From positions 62,001 to 126,000 of the forward strand of contig QJNS01000708.1 in NCBI GenBank assembly GCA_004154925.1: 64,000 nucleotides of DNA, in the 5' to 3' direction. Of the stretch, positions 62,502-64,000 are shown in pieces (the stretch's first letter is position 1; each line of letters begins with the position of its first letter). This DNA comes from Monosporascus cannonballus (lineage: Eukaryota; Ascomycota; Sordariomycetes; Xylariales). Made by a program: the position numbers and the translations under genes. The notes beneath the pieces are model-generated. The model was not told the origin of the DNA and did no database searches. It saw only the letters and a program-made list of their open reading frames with translations.

Positions 62502-63371
62502 CTAAGAAGTGCGATCCGAGCTACTCTGTGTAATATGTATCCATTCGTTATCCTTCTCTTGTTGGAACCAACTGGCCCGAGAATGCTTTCCGAAACCAAG
62601 CACTGGCGGCTCTATTCCTTCACGGTCCTCAAGTTCTTTCCACCAGGGTAACTGCTTGAACCTTTCGTACCATGCCGCCAGAGTCCGCAGCCTTTCGTCA
62701 CCAACAGCGTCGAAACTATATACCAGCTCGATAAACCTATGGGTCGAAACGAAGGCTACGTCGGCCAATCCGGGACCGTCAACACCTGGTGTCAGCCAAC
62801 CGCTGGTCGGAGTCATCCCATTCTCCGCCGCCCACTCTTGGATTTTGAGAATTCCCTTCGTCACGCATGAGCGCGCGTTCATAGCAGCAGCGCGACTCTG
62901 GTCCGCAGCCTCCAACCCCATGAGTGCGCCAAGCTCTGGAACAGTGTTTCTCAGAAAATAATTCAAATCGATGGTGGTGAGGTTGATTTTTTCAAGAATG
63001 TCCAACATCTTGGCCCTGACGATGGCCGACTTGGGCTGCATCGGCGAATCCGGATAGAGCTCCTCGAAATACTGCATGATGGACGTGCTTTCGTATACGA
63101 ACTGGGACGCACCAGTTGCCACGTCTGTCGTCCGCAGGCACGGGTTGGAAGCCCCCATTGGATGTGGCTCGGCGACCGGGTCCGCGCATTCCCACCCATA
63201 ACCCGAGCGAAACTGGACACGAATGACCCGGAGACTAGGAGTAGTTGTCTCACCCCGCAGAAGAGCTGCTGGGGATGCAACCAAACCTTTAATGAGCAGT
63301 TGATACATAATCCGTCGTGGGAAAGCACCTTCCATCCAAAGCCAAAGGGTTTGTTGATATTGGGTCGCCAT
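62502..63371 (-). CDS. Glutathione S-transferase-like protein
   Basis: A single exon of 289 residues. The N-terminal thioredoxin-like half shows a LWLWMEGAFPRRIMYQLLIKG start, a beta strand LRVIRVQF, PMGASNPCLR (the cis-Pro region), and STSIMQYFEELYPD (the Ser-Thr-Ser G-site equivalent and following helix). The C-terminal helical half includes RAKMLDILEKINLTTIDLNYFLRN and GWLTPGVDGPGLADVAFVSTHRF, with the conserved Asp of the helix-6 N-cap. Such proteins conjugate glutathione or act in secondary metabolism and detoxification; the substrate cannot be told. No intron is needed to keep the fold order, although GTGAGA...CCAG (about 63,257-63,217) would be possible. Stop at 62,502. Start taken as the ATG before the conserved first strand. 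Confidence 0.8.
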   Translation of the reverse strand: MATQYQQTLWLWMEGAFPRRIMYQLLIKGLVASPAALLRGETTTPSLRVIRVQFRSGYGWECADPVAEPHPMGASNPCLRTTDVATGASQFVYESTSIMQYFEELYPDSPMQPKSAIVRAKMLDILEKINLTTIDLNYFLRNTVPELGALMGLEAADQSRAAAMNARSCVTKGILKIQEWAAENGMTPTSGWLTPGVDGPGLADVAFVSTHRFIELVYSFDAVGDERLRTLAAWYERFKQLPWWKELEDREGIEPPVLGFGKHSRASWFQQEKDNEWIHITQSSSDRTS

Positions 63372-64000
63372 GGTTCCGAGATCTGGAAGTTTTCAAAGAT
63401 AGCTGGCAAAATAGACGCGAAGATAAATAGAACGGGGAATAGGCCGAAGGCTCTCTGTATCAATATTTATACAAGTCAATACGAGATCAACCACGGTGAG
63501 ATTACAGGCGAGCGTCTTTTGACATGGCCAGTCGGAGACTTAACATTAAAGTGGGCAACACCATAGGAAGTTCCCGACGACAGGGGAATACGCCGAAATT
63601 TCCCGGGACAAAGGGCAAATAATTAATTGCTCGAAGCGGCCTTGAATTGCGTATAATGATAGAAAGCCCGCTTTATTGGAACGTATCTTCGGATTGTGCA
63701 TCGTCCCAGCATTGACCGGATACATATGACCATAACAGGGACAACTCTTTGACCCAGGAATTTGCATCTTCATGGGGGTCTTGCCCAATCTCGTATACTA
63801 CCAAGCAACAAATTTTGAAAATATTCTAGGGATCATCGTCGAGAGCGAGGTCTATCTTGAGTGTATAGTGGACACCAGTGTCAATCGGTATCTAAGTAGT
63901 CATAGGCTTCGTAGTTGGAGGTAGGCAACCCCCTATTTGTGATATACTGCGTGGAACCTACTGCAAAGCCCGTAGAACTCTTTCTCATTTAGCCAACGAC
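63372..64000. other. Window end, upstream of the GST-like gene
   Basis: No gene recognised. Two open frames (63,162-63,566 plus and 63,546-63,788 minus) look random. Confidence 0.5.

Noticed and set aside
63217..63257. Short intron in the GST-like gene
   Set aside because: Removal of 41 nt would shift the frame and delete a beta strand that fits the fold; the unspliced frame is open and complete.

Overview
The window looks like nuclear DNA of a filamentous ascomycete (Pezizomycotina). Genes carry short GT-AG introns, their products are typical of that group (ERG19-type mevalonate decarboxylase, cytochrome c haem lyase, fungal-type mitochondrial calcium uniporter), and the sequence is split into two base-composition worlds. 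Bases 1 to about 40,990 are extremely AT-rich, with almost no open reading frames. The differences between repeat copies are nearly all C-to-T or G-to-A, the signature of repeat-induced point mutation (RIP). From about 41,000 to the end the composition is balanced and genes appear, apart from one AT-rich islet at 56,590-57,000.

The AT-rich block is a transposon graveyard whose structure is still readable. It holds three full-length Ty3/Gypsy chromoviruses: 369-7,098 on the minus strand, about 8,418-15,100 on the minus strand, and 33,797-40,509 on the plus strand. Two have perfect 5-bp target duplications, and a chromodomain can be read in all three. It also holds a 1.85-kb Fot1/pogo-like DNA transposon (22,758-24,610, TA duplication), a second pogo fragment near 33.1 kb, and a 1.5-kb gag-only LTR element (28,010-29,526). 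That short element has a perfect target duplication and a primer site that pairs with its own LTR. Two diverged tRNA-related repeats, a 255-bp dispersed repeat and a foldback repeat complete the list. The rest is unrecognisable AT-rich DNA.

The gene-bearing part reads: mitochondrial calcium uniporter (minus, 41,630-43,416); a broken glycinamide ribonucleotide formyltransferase (plus, 44.4-45.3 kb); tRNA-Glu(UUC) at 46,578-46,649; a broken Baeyer-Villiger-type monooxygenase (minus, 47.55-49.18 kb) split by two related solo LTRs; a broken GMC/alcohol-oxidase C-terminus (plus, 49.76-50.21 kb); a DUF647/RUS-family membrane protein (plus, 51,009-52,614); cytochrome c haem lyase (minus, 53,155-54,453); diphosphomevalonate decarboxylase (minus, 55,124-56,305); a small secreted cysteine-containing protein (plus, 60,895-61,432); and a glutathione S-transferase-like protein (minus, 62,502-63,371). 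They do not form one pathway. The intact genes are mostly housekeeping, and three dead metabolic genes lie together between 44.4 and 50.2 kb beside the heterochromatin-like block.

The least ordinary observations are these: the self-priming gag-only element; three chromovirus copies that share a body and LTR 3' part but have different U3 regions; two independent solo LTRs whose removal, with one target-site copy, rejoins the monooxygenase reading frame; and a splice-junction anomaly immediately after the selectivity filter of the uniporter.
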